In this document: positions 4,774 through 12,752 of the stretch, in pieces
Position numbering within the stretch: the stretch's first letter is position 1
Layout of the letters: each line of letters begins with the position of its first letter
DNA from: a virus
Reading direction: 5' to 3' (one strand)
DNA: 27,073 nucleotides
Virus record (IMG/VR): IMGVR_UViG_3300034066_000321
Span: 1-27,073 of that record
Translations under genes and position numbers: made by a program
Notes under the pieces: model-generated
Databases searched by the model: none
Told to the model about the DNA's origin: nothing
The model's input: only the letters and a program-made list of their open reading frames with translations

Positions 4774-6492
4774 ATGGAAACAGAATCCAAAGTAGTAAGT
4801 CGTAAGCGTTGCCCTAAGTGTGCAGCGCAAGGCAATGACACGTCAGGAAACAACCTAGCCGTCTATGATGACGGACATAGCTACTGCTATGCTTGTGAAT
4901 TTTATGTAAGAGGTAACAAACCAATGGAAACAATCGTAGAGGAAACACCCGTATATGCCACAGAAAAGTTTCGTAGTGGTGAGATCCAGGCTCTACCACA
5001 CCGACGAATTAACGAGAAGACTGCTAGACAGTATGGATATGCAACCACTGCCAACGGAGCAGAGGTTGAGAACTTCTACAGTGCGGATGGTACACTACAG
5101 GCTCAACATATTCGATACGAAGGCAAGAAGTTCGCATGGATTGGAGACACGTCCAACCTACAGTTCTATGGTCAAAACCTGTTTCCTAGTGGTGGCAAGA
5201 GGATTCTCATTACCGAGGGAGCCATTGACTGTCTCACTATGGCCCAACTCTTTGAAAACAAATACCCAGTTGTCTCCATCCCCAACGGAGTCAACTCAGC
5301 TGTACGATGTGTAAAGGATAATTATGATTATCTTTCCTCGTTTGAAACCATCGTACTCTGCTTCGACATGGACGATCCAGGGCAGAAGGCAGCACGGGAT
5401 GTGGCTGAAATTCTGCCTCCTGGGAAAGTCAAGATCATGTCTCTCCCACGCAAGGATCCCAATGAGATGCTTGTACATGCCGAGGCTGCACAACTCCTGC
5501 AAGCCTACTGGAATGCCAAGACGTACTCACCCGATAGTATCCTTCATGTCAGTCAAGTGGTATCTGAGAATGAGAATTCATCCGTTCAGGTATACGAGTA
5601 TCCGTGGGACTCACTAACTACATTCATGATCGGTCAGGACTCTGGCCGTCTTAACCTGTGGACTAGTGCCACTGGTCACGGTAAGTCCACTATCATCAGA
5701 GAACTAATCTCAGACCACCTTAATCATGGTCGCGCCGTAGGTGCTGTCTTCCTAGAAGAATCACCTGAGCAAACTGTAGATGATTTGATCTCATCAAAGA
5801 TTGGTAAGCCAGTCCGTAAAATCATGTCTCAGCGTCAGCTTAATGAACTGCGAAAGGCTAATAACAAGTCTATCGTTGACATGGTAGAGGACAATCTAAC
5901 CGAGGAGGAGTATGCTGAAGCAAAGACCTATATTAGTTCTAAGCCTCTTTATCTTTATGATCATATCGGTAATGCTAATATTAACAATATCATTAATCGC
6001 CTTGAGTACATGGCTGTTGGTCTGGATTGCAAAGTCATATTCCTTGACCACATCACTCTGCTTGGTAATATGCTATTGTCTAGTGGTTCTGATTTCGGTA
6101 ATGATGAGAGACTTGTTCTTGACTCGGTAATGAAAAAGCTTCGTGAGCTAGTCGAGCGCACTGGTGTTACACTCCATGTCATTGCTCATATCAAGAAGAC
6201 TGACAAGAACGTAGACGAAGGTGATCGAATCAACCTCAATGATCTTCGTGGCTCAGGTTCTCTTGCTCAGATTGCAGATAATGTCTTTGCACTTGAGCGC
6301 AATGCCCAGCACCCAGACCCAGCAACTGCCAACACAACCAATGTACGAGTCCTCAAGAATCGTAAGGGTGGTCGTAGAGGTATTGCTACGGCTCTGTTCT
6401 ACAACGACCAGACATCCAAGCTTATGGATATCCCATTCGTAATTACTCCCGAAGGAGAGGTGCTTTATAGATACGATCAGATTAGCGTTTGA
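4774..6492 (+). CDS. DNA primase-helicase (T7 gp4-like)
   Basis: The product is 572 aa, close to T7 gp4 (566 aa), which makes RNA primers and unwinds DNA as a ring at the replication fork. Domains in order: a zinc-binding domain with C13, C16, C38 and C41; a TOPRIM primase fold with E148 in ITEGAID and D198-M-D200-D201 as metal ligands; then a RecA-like DnaB-family helicase with Walker A ATGHGKST (K304) and a Walker B strand ending VIFLDHI. The C-terminal region carries DLRGSGSLAQIADNV, typical of this helicase group. The start ATG follows AGGAAG, 40 nt after the tRNA-Lys. The end overlaps the DNA polymerase reading frame, and the stop context GTT-TGA-C is unusual (see the polymerase entry). 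Confidence 0.95.
   Translation: METESKVVSRKRCPKCAAQGNDTSGNNLAVYDDGHSYCYACEFYVRGNKPMETIVEETPVYATEKFRSGEIQALPHRRINEKTARQYGYATTANGAEVENFYSADGTLQAQHIRYEGKKFAWIGDTSNLQFYGQNLFPSGGKRILITEGAIDCLTMAQLFENKYPVVSIPNGVNSAVRCVKDNYDYLSSFETIVLCFDMDDPGQKAARDVAEILPPGKVKIMSLPRKDPNEMLVHAEAAQLLQAYWNAKTYSPDSILHVSQVVSENENSSVQVYEYPWDSLTTFMIGQDSGRLNLWTSATGHGKSTIIRELISDHLNHGRAVGAVFLEESPEQTVDDLISSKIGKPVRKIMSQRQLNELRKANNKSIVDMVEDNLTEEEYAEAKTYISSKPLYLYDHIGNANINNIINRLEYMAVGLDCKVIFLDHITLLGNMLLSSGSDFGNDERLVLDSVMKKLRELVERTGVTLHVIAHIKKTDKNVDEGDRINLNDLRGSGSLAQIADNVFALERNAQHPDPATANTTNVRVLKNRKGGRRGIATALFYNDQTSKLMDIPFVITPEGEVLYRYDQISV
6452..6460 (+). promoter_or_regulatory. Shine-Dalgarno for the DNA polymerase, inside the helicase gene
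   Basis: AAGGAGAGG lies 6 nt before the ATA at 6467 and matches the AAGGAGAG leader seen before several other genes in this window (for example at 12753, 21820 and 23734). No ATG, GTG or TTG in the polymerase frame lies at usable distance, so this site decides the proposed start. Confidence 0.6.
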
Positions 6493-8191
6493 CATTGAAG
6501 CCAATGGTCTTAATGAAGTGGTTGCTGGCAAGAAGGATACCTACTTGCAAGAGGCTACAAAGATTTGGTGTATGTCAATCTACAACATTGACACAAAGGA
6601 ACTCTTGCTGTTTGAGCAGGACAACCTAAGCGATGGTATCCAGATGCTGCGTGATGCAGACTTGATCATCGGTCATAACATCTATGCTTTTGACATTCCG
6701 TTGATCGAAAGACTACATGGTTCCTTGAATAAGAAACCAGAACAAGTCATGGATACTTTGATCCTGTCTCGTCTTGTGTATGGTGACAATCCACCAACAA
6801 CAGATCAATCACATTCACTGATGGCTTGGGGTCAGCACCTAGGTCACAGTAAGATTGATTATCAGGGTGGTTGGGATAACTATACGGCAGAGATGGGCAA
6901 GTATTGTCTACAGGATTCCGTTGTAACTGCAAAGATATGGGAACACTTTGAGAAGCAAGACTATATGAATCAATACAGTCGTGCTGTCAGAATGGAACAT
7001 GTCGTTGCAGATATGATCAAGCGTCAGGTTGAGGCTGGCTTTAGCTTTGACCTAGACAAAGCCGAAGCACTAGAGATGGAGTTGCTGATTGAGAAATCAC
7101 AAATCGAAGATGAGATGCGAAGAATCTTTCCAGACAAGATCATTGTTAGACATTCTGAGAAAACAGGAAAGCGACTCAAAGATAAAGTCGAAGTCTTCAA
7201 TCCAGGTTCTAGACAACAAATCGCAGAACGTCTTACAGAAAAGTATGGCTGGGAACCAACTACCACCGACAAGGGAAACCCCAAGGTGGACCATGAAGTT
7301 CTATCTAACCTAGACTATCCAGAGGCCAAGACCCTATGCAAGTATTTCGATCTCATTAAACTAATGAGTCAGGTATCTGATTGGGTAGGTCGTGCCAAGG
7401 TAAGCCGTGACAAACGAATCCATTCATACATCAATACTCTTGGTGCCGTGACTGGTCGCATGTCAAGCAAGGAACCTAACATCCAGCAAGTACACTCTGA
7501 TCCCAGAGCAAGAGCATTGTTTGTTCCTAGGTCTGGTTGGGTATTGGTTGGCTCCGATCTCAAGGGTCTAGAGCTAAGAATGCTTGCACATTATCTGTAT
7601 CCATTCGACAACGGAACCTATGCCAAGGAAGTTTGTGAAGGTGATATCCACACTCACAACCAGAAGGCTATGGAACTAGACTCTAGGAACACAGCCAAGA
7701 CTGGTATCTACTGCTTCCTATATGGTGGTGGTGATGAAAAGTTTGCAAAGACAATTGGTGCTTCTGTCTACAAGGCAAAGCAAACCAAAAACAAACTACT
7801 AAGCAACATCCCTGGACTCAAAAAGTTGATTGAGAATTGTCGATTCGATACCTTAGACAAAGGCTATGTCAAGCCATTCAACTGGCGGCCTGTCTATGTC
7901 CGTAAGGAACATGCTGCTCTGAATACCCTACTACAATCCTCTGGTGCTCACATTGCCAAGGCTTGGGCTTGTGTTGCAGATCAAAGACTACGGATGGAGA
8001 TTGGTCAAGATAAGTTTAACTGGGTTGCCTCGGTGCATGACGAACTACAAGTAGAATGTCATCCTGATGTAGCTAACAAAGTCGGTAAGATCCTCTGCGA
8101 ATCTGCAACTACTGCTGGTGAATTACTACGCAGCAACTGCAAGATCGAAGCAGAATTTAAAGTAGGTAACAACTGGTCGGAGACACACTAA
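6467..8191 (+). CDS. family A DNA polymerase with 3'-5' exonuclease domain (T7 gp5-like)
   Basis: The product is 574 aa from the proposed start; it copies the phage genome. Exonuclease motifs: DIE at D9 and E11 (within FDIEANGL), NIYAFD for motif II, and YCLQD for motif III. Polymerase motifs: motif A with D364 (SDLKGLELR), motif B with K411 and Y415 (KTGIYCFLYGG), and motif C HDE at 524-526. The first canonical start in frame, GTG 6518, would remove motif I, and the frame has a stop at 6440-6442, so translation must enter between 6443 and 6488. ATA 6467 behind AAGGAGAGG is my preferred start. A +1 shift at the helicase stop GTT-TGA-C would instead give a fused 1138-aa protein. The identity is certain; the start is not. 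It ends with a TAATG overlap to the HNH gene. Confidence 0.9.
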   Translation: MDTIRLAFDIEANGLNEVVAGKKDTYLQEATKIWCMSIYNIDTKELLLFEQDNLSDGIQMLRDADLIIGHNIYAFDIPLIERLHGSLNKKPEQVMDTLILSRLVYGDNPPTTDQSHSLMAWGQHLGHSKIDYQGGWDNYTAEMGKYCLQDSVVTAKIWEHFEKQDYMNQYSRAVRMEHVVADMIKRQVEAGFSFDLDKAEALEMELLIEKSQIEDEMRRIFPDKIIVRHSEKTGKRLKDKVEVFNPGSRQQIAERLTEKYGWEPTTTDKGNPKVDHEVLSNLDYPEAKTLCKYFDLIKLMSQVSDWVGRAKVSRDKRIHSYINTLGAVTGRMSSKEPNIQQVHSDPRARALFVPRSGWVLVGSDLKGLELRMLAHYLYPFDNGTYAKEVCEGDIHTHNQKAMELDSRNTAKTGIYCFLYGGGDEKFAKTIGASVYKAKQTKNKLLSNIPGLKKLIENCRFDTLDKGYVKPFNWRPVYVRKEHAALNTLLQSSGAHIAKAWACVADQRLRMEIGQDKFNWVASVHDELQVECHPDVANKVGKILCESATTAGELLRSNCKIEAEFKVGNNWSETH

Positions 8192-8412
8192 TGCCAAGAA
8201 ATTATGACGACGAATACAAGAAGTTTCAATCATCTGAAAAATCCAAGAAGGACCGAGCCCATCGGAACAAGGTACGCCGCAAGGCTACTAGGGATGGTAA
8301 GGTTCGCAAGGGAGATGGCAAGGACATTGACCATGTAGATGGCAATCCTAGAAACAACTCCCCTAAGAACCTACGGGTTGTTAGCAAGTCTAAGAATCGA
8401 GCCAAGAAGTGA
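8191..8412 (+). CDS. small HNH-type protein, 73 aa
   Basis: The stop of the polymerase and this ATG share one base. The N-terminal half is highly basic. The C-terminal half carries an HNH-like core, DIDHVDGNPRNN followed by SPKNLRVVSKSKN, matching the usual order of His, Asn and a final Asn/His in small phage HNH proteins. Such proteins can nick DNA, but many short phage members of this shape have no shown activity and some lack the first histidine; here it is present. It follows the polymerase, where T7-like phages often place small nucleases. Confidence 0.75.
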   Translation: MPRNYDDEYKKFQSSEKSKKDRAHRNKVRRKATRDGKVRKGDGKDIDHVDGNPRNNSPKNLRVVSKSKNRAKK

Positions 8413-8564
8413 CTGATCCAGTTTCATTTATGCGCCAAGTAAACGAGTTTATAGCTTCTAATCCAAATCATCCTGTGGTTGTAGAATACAATCGTGGTGA
8501 AGTAGGACTAGGTTATATCATCCGTCACTGGCAGGAGATTCATAATGAGAATTATTCAGATTAG
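8409..8564 (+). CDS. small hypothetical protein, about 51 aa
   Basis: An open frame fills the gap between the HNH protein and the kinase. It starts at GTG 8409, overlapping the HNH stop by 4 nt, or at ATG 8430, and ends 20 nt inside the kinase gene. It has a helix FMRQVNEFIASNP, a strand VVVEY, then LGYIIRHWQEIH. The Shine-Dalgarno is weak at either start. No family recognised. Support comes from gap-filling and overlaps. Confidence 0.5.
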   Translation: MTDPVSFMRQVNEFIASNPNHPVVVEYNRGEVGLGYIIRHWQEIHNENYSD

Positions 8565-9204
8565 TGGTAAGGGTCGGGTGGGTAAAACCACCCTTGCCCA
8601 TTTAATTGCCAAGCATGCATTTGATCTTGGCTATATCCCTGTCATGCTACCATTTGCAGATGGTATCAAAAAGCTAGCAACAGCACAAGGCATTACCAAG
8701 GAAGGTGACTCTTCTGCCTACCGTGATTTCTGTCAGAATATCGGTGCCAGCAAGCGAGCAGAGGATCCTGATTACTGGGTAACTAAAGCTTACGAAACAA
8801 TCCAGGAATACATGATCAAAGAAATTGACAACAAGATTGCCAAGAAATCCAACTACGAGTATGTCATTATTCAAGATGATGTACGTTACATGAACGAACT
8901 TGCGTTTGGTCGTGAACTCGTAGCTACTCAGATCTTCCTATCTCAAGGTACTCGTAAACTTAACGAGCACAATGCCGAGTGGCGTAGCCACGAAAGCGAA
9001 GCAATGTCAAATCAAATTGAAAAGGACATGTTGATTCCAGCTAAGCAAGAAGATGCAGAGGAAGCCTTTGACATCATCATCAATAACGATGGTGATCTAG
9101 AAGAACTAGAACATATTGTAAAGCAAGCCCTGAAGTATTGGCTTGATCTTGGTTATCTGGAACTGGAGGAATATAATGAAGATGCCGACAACAGCAATCC
9201 TTGA
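8545..9204 (+). CDS. deoxynucleoside monophosphate kinase-like protein
   Basis: The product is 219 aa with a P-loop near the N-terminus, GKGRVGKTT (residues 8-16), and a DDVRY segment in the middle (IIQDDVRYMNE) that resembles the DVRFxNE strand of phage dNMP kinases such as T4 gene 1. These enzymes phosphorylate dNMPs, including those released from host DNA, to dNDPs for DNA synthesis. This fits the exonuclease and ribonucleotide reductase genes that follow. AGGAG lies a few bases before the ATG. The C-terminal 29 nt overlap the exonuclease gene, whose Shine-Dalgarno GGAGGA lies within this coding sequence. Confidence 0.75.
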   Translation: MRIIQISGKGRVGKTTLAHLIAKHAFDLGYIPVMLPFADGIKKLATAQGITKEGDSSAYRDFCQNIGASKRAEDPDYWVTKAYETIQEYMIKEIDNKIAKKSNYEYVIIQDDVRYMNELAFGRELVATQIFLSQGTRKLNEHNAEWRSHESEAMSNQIEKDMLIPAKQEDAEEAFDIIINNDGDLEELEHIVKQALKYWLDLGYLELEEYNEDADNSNP

Positions 9205-9988
9205 TGGAGACATCATTGCTTATCGGGCTGCCTTCTGGGCAGATGCCGAAGGTATTGAAGAACTTCCTGGTCGTATCAATCAAGACATCAAGAACTGGAC
9301 GCCACATGGTGTAGATACCGTCTACATTGCCATGTCCTGTCCTCGTAATAAGAACTTTAGGAGAATGTTTTGGCCAGCGTACAAGAAGCACAGAGAGGAT
9401 TTCAAGTCACCAGAGTCAATGCCTGTTGCACTAGAGACTATCTACGATGTAGAAAGTACAACAGTCAGGTGTGTCAACAACCTAGAGGCAGACGATCTTA
9501 TTGGAATGCTGGTGTCGTCAGGTCAGGCTGTTGGTATAACTGTAGACAAGGATCTCAGACAGATTCCTGGGTGGCATTGGAATCCCGACAAGGAATCAGA
9601 ACCAGTCCTGGTATCTGGAGAAGAGGCCGATAAGTATTTCTACCAGCAATGGATGACTGGAGATACTACTGATAATATCTGGGGTCTTTGGAAGGTAGGT
9701 CCTGCCAAGGCTAAGAAGTTCCTAGATAACAATCCCAAGGAAGAATGGGATCAAAAAATTATAGATATGTACCAAGAGGAAGACTGGTCAAAACGACCAG
9801 AAGAGAAAAGACCTGTTGATATGTATCGTAAAGACTTTGCCCTAGCCCAAGCTAGGTGCGTTCGTATCCTTCGTCATGGTGACTATGACAAGGAAAGTAA
9901 TACAATCAACCTGTGGTGTCCAAATAACCACGGAGTTAGAAACATTTTGGACTTAGACAAGGGAGTAATAAATGAGCAAAGTATTTGA
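9176..9988 (+). CDS. 5'-3' exonuclease (T7 gp6 / FEN-like)
   Basis: The product is 270 aa. Acidic metal-ligand motifs of the flap endonuclease family appear in order: DGD near the N-terminus (ILDGDIIAYRAAF), EADDLIG in the middle, VDKDLRQIPG, and TGDTTDNIWGL followed by a helix-hairpin-helix-like GPAKAKKFL. In T7 the gp6 enzyme removes primers and degrades host DNA to feed nucleotide pools. I chose ATG 9176, 5 nt after GGAGGA (9165-9170); the reading frame extends to 9143, but that start has no ribosome site and would add residues before the conserved core. It overlaps the kinase by 29 nt and the reductase by 17 nt. Confidence 0.85.
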   Translation: MKMPTTAILDGDIIAYRAAFWADAEGIEELPGRINQDIKNWTPHGVDTVYIAMSCPRNKNFRRMFWPAYKKHREDFKSPESMPVALETIYDVESTTVRCVNNLEADDLIGMLVSSGQAVGITVDKDLRQIPGWHWNPDKESEPVLVSGEEADKYFYQQWMTGDTTDNIWGLWKVGPAKAKKFLDNNPKEEWDQKIIDMYQEEDWSKRPEEKRPVDMYRKDFALAQARCVRILRHGDYDKESNTINLWCPNNHGVRNILDLDKGVINEQSI

Positions 9989-11888
9989 AGATTTCGTAGC
10001 AGTGGATAAGTATTGTCGCTGGCTACCAGATCAGAATCGTAGAGAGACTTGGGAAGAAGCCGTGGATCGTTACTTTGATTATCTAATCAAACGGTTGGAT
10101 ATCACATCCAAGGTTCCCCTAGAAGAAATGAAGGAGATTGGTGCTGCCCGTGAGATGATGAAGAATCGTCAACTTTTCGGGTCAATGCGAGCACTAATGA
10201 CTGCTGGTCCTGCACTAGACAAGGATGATGTAGCTGCCTATAACTGTTGTTATGTAGCCGTCCAGTCCACTCAGGACCTATCCAATATCCTGTATACCCT
10301 AGCTTGTGGTACTGGTGTTGGATTCTCGGTAGAAAAGAAGAATGTTCAACAACTACCTACGGTTCATGACACAATCGTAAAGACAGATCGGTCTATTGTT
10401 GTAGAAGATTCTCGGGAAGGGTGGGCAAATGCCTATCGACAGTTCGTTGATAACCTATACAATGGTCATCATTTGACTGTAGATACCAGCCAGATCCGCC
10501 CCTCAGGAGCCAGACTAAAGACCTTTGGTGGTCGAGCCTCTGGTCCTGAACCATTTATCAGACTAATCAAGTTCACGGCAAATGTATTCTACGAGGCTCG
10601 GGGCCGCAAACTCAAGCCAATTGAAGTACACGATCTTGTTTGTCAGATTGCCGACTCAATCATCTCGGGTGGTGTACGCCGCTCGGCTCTGATTAGTCTG
10701 TCGGACTTGTCTGATTACGAGATGGCACATGCTAAGAGTGGCCCCTGGTGGGAAAAGGAAGGTCATAGAGCCCTAGCTAATAACTCAGCTGTCTATGAAT
10801 CCAAGCCAGACATGGGTTCTTTCATGCACGAATGGTCATCGTTGTACAATTCCCGCTCAGGCGAACGTGGCATCTGCAACAGAGAGGCTATGCGTATGAT
10901 TGCCAAGCGTGCTGGACGAGAAACAGAGTTTGAGTTTGGAACCAATCCATGCTCTGAGATTATCCTCAGGCCAAATCAATTCTGCAATCTATCAACCATT
11001 GCTGTACGTCCTGATGATCAGGCACCACAGCTTATTGATAAGATTCGTCTTGCAACAATCCTTGGTACTTTACAAAGTGCGTTGACTAACTTTACCTACT
11101 TTGCATCAAACAATAATCCTTCTTTTAAGAACAACTGTGAAGAAGAACGTTTGCTTGGTGTATCAATGACTGGTATCTTCGATAACAATCTAACGAATGG
11201 TGGCAATGGTCCAGAAGAACTACAGAAACTACTTGGTGCTCTTAAATTCGTTGCTCGTAAGGTCAATGAAAAATGGGCTGGATATCTTGGTATCAATCCA
11301 TCCAAGTCTATTACCTGTATTAAACCAGAAGGTACCACTTCCTGTGTAGCAGGAACTGCATCTGGTTTACATCCACGCTATAGCAAGTTCTATATCCGTC
11401 GAATTAGAATGGATAAGAACTCACCTATGGCCAAGTTCATGATTGATTCTGGTGTACCAAGCGAGCCCTGTGTAATGAAGCCTGATCATACCCTGATCTT
11501 CTCATTCCCAATCAAGGCTGACTTTGGTATTACCGAAGAGCAGATCAATGCAATTGGACATCTCAATCTGTGGCTAGCATACCAAGCATGGTACTGCGAT
11601 CACAAGCCAAGCATTACTGTAAACTATACTGACAACGACTTTATGCATATTGGTGGTTGGTTATGGAAGCACTGGGACATGGTGTCTGGCATTTCTTTCT
11701 TGCCGAAGGATAACCATGTATATCAGCAAGCACCATTCGAAGCAATCACCGAAGAGCAGTACAATAAGCTGAACGATGCTATGCCGACTAACGTTAATTT
11801 TAATCTCCTGTCCAACTACGAGACAGAAGATGGTACTACTAATGCCCGTGCGCTAGCATGTACAGCCAATGGCTGCGAAATTACATAA
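9972..11888 (+). CDS. nrdJ: class II (adenosylcobalamin-dependent) ribonucleotide reductase, monomeric type
   Basis: The product is 638 aa, shorter than the 739-aa Lactobacillus leichmannii enzyme. It reduces ribonucleotides to deoxyribonucleotides with a B12-generated radical. NPCSEI gives N325, the thiyl-radical cysteine C327 and E329. C92/C93 (NCCYV) and C338 (CNLS) supply the redox pair. The C-terminus ends in a C-x4-C pair, C630 and C635, spaced as in the leichmannii enzyme for re-reduction of the active site. ACGTGVGF and SGGVRRSALISL are further family blocks. No separate small subunit gene is present, as expected for this class. The phage encodes no cobalamin synthesis here, so it relies on the host supply. 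GGGAG precedes the ATG. Confidence 0.92.
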   Translation: MSKVFEDFVAVDKYCRWLPDQNRRETWEEAVDRYFDYLIKRLDITSKVPLEEMKEIGAAREMMKNRQLFGSMRALMTAGPALDKDDVAAYNCCYVAVQSTQDLSNILYTLACGTGVGFSVEKKNVQQLPTVHDTIVKTDRSIVVEDSREGWANAYRQFVDNLYNGHHLTVDTSQIRPSGARLKTFGGRASGPEPFIRLIKFTANVFYEARGRKLKPIEVHDLVCQIADSIISGGVRRSALISLSDLSDYEMAHAKSGPWWEKEGHRALANNSAVYESKPDMGSFMHEWSSLYNSRSGERGICNREAMRMIAKRAGRETEFEFGTNPCSEIILRPNQFCNLSTIAVRPDDQAPQLIDKIRLATILGTLQSALTNFTYFASNNNPSFKNNCEEERLLGVSMTGIFDNNLTNGGNGPEELQKLLGALKFVARKVNEKWAGYLGINPSKSITCIKPEGTTSCVAGTASGLHPRYSKFYIRRIRMDKNSPMAKFMIDSGVPSEPCVMKPDHTLIFSFPIKADFGITEEQINAIGHLNLWLAYQAWYCDHKPSITVNYTDNDFMHIGGWLWKHWDMVSGISFLPKDNHVYQQAPFEAITEEQYNKLNDAMPTNVNFNLLSNYETEDGTTNARALACTANGCEIT

Positions 11889-11898
11889 GGAGTTTTCA

Positions 11899-12126
11899 AT
11901 GTCAACGATGTATATTGAATCCGAATATGACATGGATCAGGCGCTAGCCGAAACTATGAAACTAGTTAGGCTGAAGAACTGTACATTGAATGTCGGTTTT
12001 AATAACATGGCGATGGTTGGAATCTTTTTAGATAATCTAAAAGAGCAATTAATAGAAAACAAAATAGAACCAGGTGAGAAAGATTTCCACCTTAACATCA
12101 TGGTAAAATCAAATGAACAAGCTTGA
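11899..12126 (+). CDS. small hypothetical protein, 75 aa
   Basis: TAAGGAG sits 6 nt before the ATG at 11899; the reading frame also extends upstream to 11869, inside the reductase gene, but lacks a ribosome site there. The product is acidic and rich in methionine, with a central strand-like NCTLNVGFNNMAMVGIFL and a helix LKEQLIENKI. No family recognised. It follows the reductase and overlaps the next small gene by 14 nt. Confidence 0.6.
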   Translation: MSTMYIESEYDMDQALAETMKLVRLKNCTLNVGFNNMAMVGIFLDNLKEQLIENKIEPGEKDFHLNIMVKSNEQA

Positions 12127-12316
12127 CTTATTACTACGAAAGTGGAAGGCGGGGTCCGTAAAGGACCCTGACCTTTCCCTTTGTTTAGCGTATATCCACA
12201 AAGTAGAAATGGATAAAATGAATGAAAGAGAACCTGTACATTCGGAAGGAACTGATCCAGTATCTGGAGAAGACCATAACCCTAAGCCCAAACGACTTAA
12301 AGCTAAAGGACTATGA
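12113..12316 (+). CDS. small hypothetical protein, 67 aa
   Basis: It begins inside the end of the previous gene (ATG 12113). The N-terminal half could be helical (NKLDLLLRKWKAG, then LSLCLAYIHKVEMDK), while the C-terminal half is charged and disordered-looking. The C-terminal part overlaps the 57-aa frame at 12222-12395 for 95 nt. No family or function recognised. Confidence 0.5.
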   Translation: MNKLDLLLRKWKAGSVKDPDLSLCLAYIHKVEMDKMNEREPVHSEGTDPVSGEDHNPKPKRLKAKGL

Positions 12317-12395
12317 GCGTGGCTTTAAGGCTGGTCAATTGGAAGTTCTGGCAAAACTAAAATCATTATTAGATCAGCAAGAAAAGGGAGGCTAA
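12222..12395 (+). CDS. small helical protein, 57 aa
   Basis: This frame overlaps the end of the 67-aa gene and stops 1 nt before the next ATG. It is rich in leucine and charged residues, and the segment YERGFKAGQLEVLAKLKSLLDQQ looks like the small helical proteins that many phages carry just before the portal gene. No clear Shine-Dalgarno precedes its ATG, so translation may be coupled to the overlapping gene. It would otherwise leave 80 nt unexplained. Confidence 0.55.
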   Translation: MKENLYIRKELIQYLEKTITLSPNDLKLKDYERGFKAGQLEVLAKLKSLLDQQEKGG

Positions 12396-12743
12396 ATGAA
12401 AAAGGGAAGTGGAGCTCCACAAGTTAATGTCCAACAGGAAATGGAAAGACAAGAACAAATGATGCAAAGGCAAATGGCTTTGCAACAACAATATCAAAGA
12501 GAAGCTGAAGATCGTATGCGCGTAGAGCGTGAACGAGAGCGTGTTGCTGAACTCACTAGACGCAGAGAAGCCGCTACCGAAAAGGCAAATGAACTGCAAA
12601 GAGAAGAGCAACAAGAAGCCGCGGTCTTCCAAGAAATGCAAGGCCAATCCACAAAAGAAGTCAGTGAATTCGGTGGTGGATTCAATCTTGCCATGCCTAC
12701 AATTGAAAGACCTGGTTACGAAGGTTTAGATAGACCACTATAA
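12396..12743 (+). CDS. Gln/Glu-rich coiled-coil protein, 115 aa
   Basis: GGGAGG lies just before the ATG. Residues about 12-75 are an almost uninterrupted charged helix with many Gln, Glu, Arg and Met (for example MERQEQMMQRQMALQQQ), so a coiled coil is very likely. The C-terminus (GGGFNLAMPTIERPGYEG) is short and proline/glycine-containing. It stands directly upstream of the portal gene, so a virion or assembly role is plausible, but no homologous function is known to me. Confidence 0.65.
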   Translation: MKKGSGAPQVNVQQEMERQEQMMQRQMALQQQYQREAEDRMRVERERERVAELTRRREAATEKANELQREEQQEAAVFQEMQGQSTKEVSEFGGGFNLAMPTIERPGYEGLDRPL

Positions 12744-12752
12744 GGAGAGACA

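Noticed and set aside
4955-5617. Alternative + frames within the primase-helicase
   Set aside because: The primase frame carries all zinc, TOPRIM and Walker motifs; the others are shadows without motifs.
9143-9175. Upstream extension of the exonuclease
   Set aside because: No ribosome site, and GGAGGA directs ATG 9176, just before the conserved DGD.
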